Source of the DNA: Berberis thunbergii
Lineage: Eukaryota > Streptophyta > Magnoliopsida > Ranunculales > Berberidaceae
Assembly (NCBI GenBank): GCA_003290165.1
Contig: QNQO01002097.1
Location: 95,654 to 159,653 of the forward strand
DNA length: 64,000 bases
Direction of reading: 5' to 3'
The notes under the pieces are model-generated. The model did no database searches, was not told the DNA's origin, and saw nothing but the letters and a program-made list of their open reading frames with translations. Shown here piece by piece: positions 62,991 through 64,000 of this stretch. The stretch's first letter is position 1. The number at the start of each line of letters is the position of its first letter. The position numbers and the translations under genes were made by a program.

Positions 62991-63050
62991 ACATCATAGA
63001 AATGAATATAATTTGATGGACTGATTTGTATTAAAGATTCATCCAGCATG

Positions 63051-64000
63051 TAGGGATGGTAGTGGGGCGGATACGAACATCCAAACTATATCCGTTTATT
63101 ATTCGGGGCGGATATGGATTTGGCCATATCCGTTCCACGGATATCCGTTTAACCGGTAAAATTACTAAAGTACCCTTGGACTACATAAAGGGAAATAAAC
63201 CCTAACCCTAGATCCAATCTCTCACTCTCATCTCACATTCTCACTCGAAGTCGAAGCCTCTAGCCCTTTCAGTTCTCACTGCGACAGACTCACAGTCGCT
63301 CAACGCTCGTCGATCAACCAAGCTCTTCGCTCAACCTGTCAACCAAGCTCGACATTCGACGCTCAACGCTCAACGCTCAGTCGCTCAACCTTGCTGCTAA
63401 AAACACTGATGTCAAAACACACTGATCACGCCAAGGGCCAGTTCGGTCAGAAAATCCATCCTCTTTGAGATCGTCCCTTTCAAGATATTTGAGACTTTGA
63501 ATCATTTACAGATAATAAATTGCAGCACAATATGAAGGTGCTAACTTGCAAAGTTAAGGATGGTCTGGGTGCAAAACATGCCTTGACTAGAATGAAGTTC
63601 CATGTTAAGATAACAATTTTTTTTTAAATGAATTCTTTTAGGTGGTCGACGAGCTGGAAGCCCATCCGCAGCGTCCCCTTTCATCGTTGATGCTGATGTT
63701 GTTGTTGAAATTAGATGATTTGGTAGCAGTAATTGGGTCAATTTCTCAACGGAATCAGTAGAAGGAGGGGTTTTCTTCAGGGAAATTGAAAGTTGATCTT
63801 TGGAAATATAGGAAATGAAGTGGGTTGGGTTTGGGTTTTTCTCTTTCTCTGAGAAGAAGAAGAAGAGGAGATTTGAATTGGAAAAGAAATGGGTACCTGT
63901 AAACGAATTAGTGAGGCGAGGTGGACATCCGCCAATCCGTACGGGCGGTTATGGTTTTAAAAAAAATGTAAGCGGATTGGCAGGTGGATTTGGGATCCGC
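63051..64000. mobile_element. Probable non-autonomous hAT-like element, right end outside window
   Basis: The left end TAGGGATGGTAGTGGGGCGG resembles plant hAT termini. It is followed by repeats of GGATATCCG-type motifs and, at 63270-63400, imperfect CGCTCAACGCTC repeats. Near the window edge, GGACATCCGCCAATCCG and GCGGATTGGCAGGTGG suggest the opposite sub-terminal region. No protein was recognised. Confidence 0.5.

Overview
This window is plant nuclear DNA. It has long AT-rich intergenic stretches, multi-exon genes with GT-AG introns, a nuclear tRNA-Gly gene, plant LINEs, hAT- and CACTA-like DNA transposons, and satellite-like repeats. The proteins (RING-H2 MBR ligase, nuclear group II intron maturase, RH1 helicase, VOA1-like membrane protein, UGT94-like glycosyltransferases) point to a core eudicot. 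An asterid is plausible because UGT94 enzymes are well known there, but the species cannot be fixed from sequence alone.

Layout. 0-3.2 kb: 5' part of an MBR1/MBR2-like RING-H2 E3 ligase gene (minus), with a 2.4-kb 5'UTR intron that holds a hAT-like element with a perfect 8-bp target duplication. 3.2-6.9 kb: intergenic. 6.9-9.2 kb: intronless nMAT3-like mitochondrial maturase gene (plus) with one internal frameshift. 11-12.7 kb: 5'-truncated RTE-type LINE (minus), followed by tRNA-Gly(CCC). 14.2-20 kb: complete nine-exon DEAD-box helicase RH1 gene (minus). 20-26 kb: repeats, including a degraded retroelement and a second, inverted copy of the hAT-like element. 26-33.1 kb: eight-exon VOA1-like gene (plus) whose first intron is swollen to about 4 kb by LINE debris. 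33.7-41.9 kb: UGT94-like cluster of one truncated pseudogene and two intact, intronless, near-identical paralogues, separated by a MITE and a hAT element with a perfect 8-bp duplication.

42.3-64 kb is almost entirely repeats. A 4.1-kb CACTA-like element carries an RRM gene fragment with its intron. NDR-kinase exon debris follows. A higher-order tandem repeat (about 0.7-kb monomers plus a 0.2-kb deleted variant) occupies 48.4-63.0 kb and is split by a single insertion of about 10.4 kb. That insertion has terminal blocks of palindromic repeats and carries minus-strand exon fragments recognisable as an NLR leucine-rich repeat, a CCR4-type deadenylase, mannosylglycoprotein endo-beta-mannosidase and an ABC1K/beta-lactamase protein, plus exons not recognised. 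It looks like a multi-gene-capturing (Pack-type) transposon and is the most unusual object here.

The genes do not form a pathway. MBR, nMAT3, RH1 and VOA1 are independent housekeeping genes. The UGT cluster is the only group related by function. Exon coordinates were derived by hand from splice signals and family similarity, so individual boundaries could be off by a few bases.
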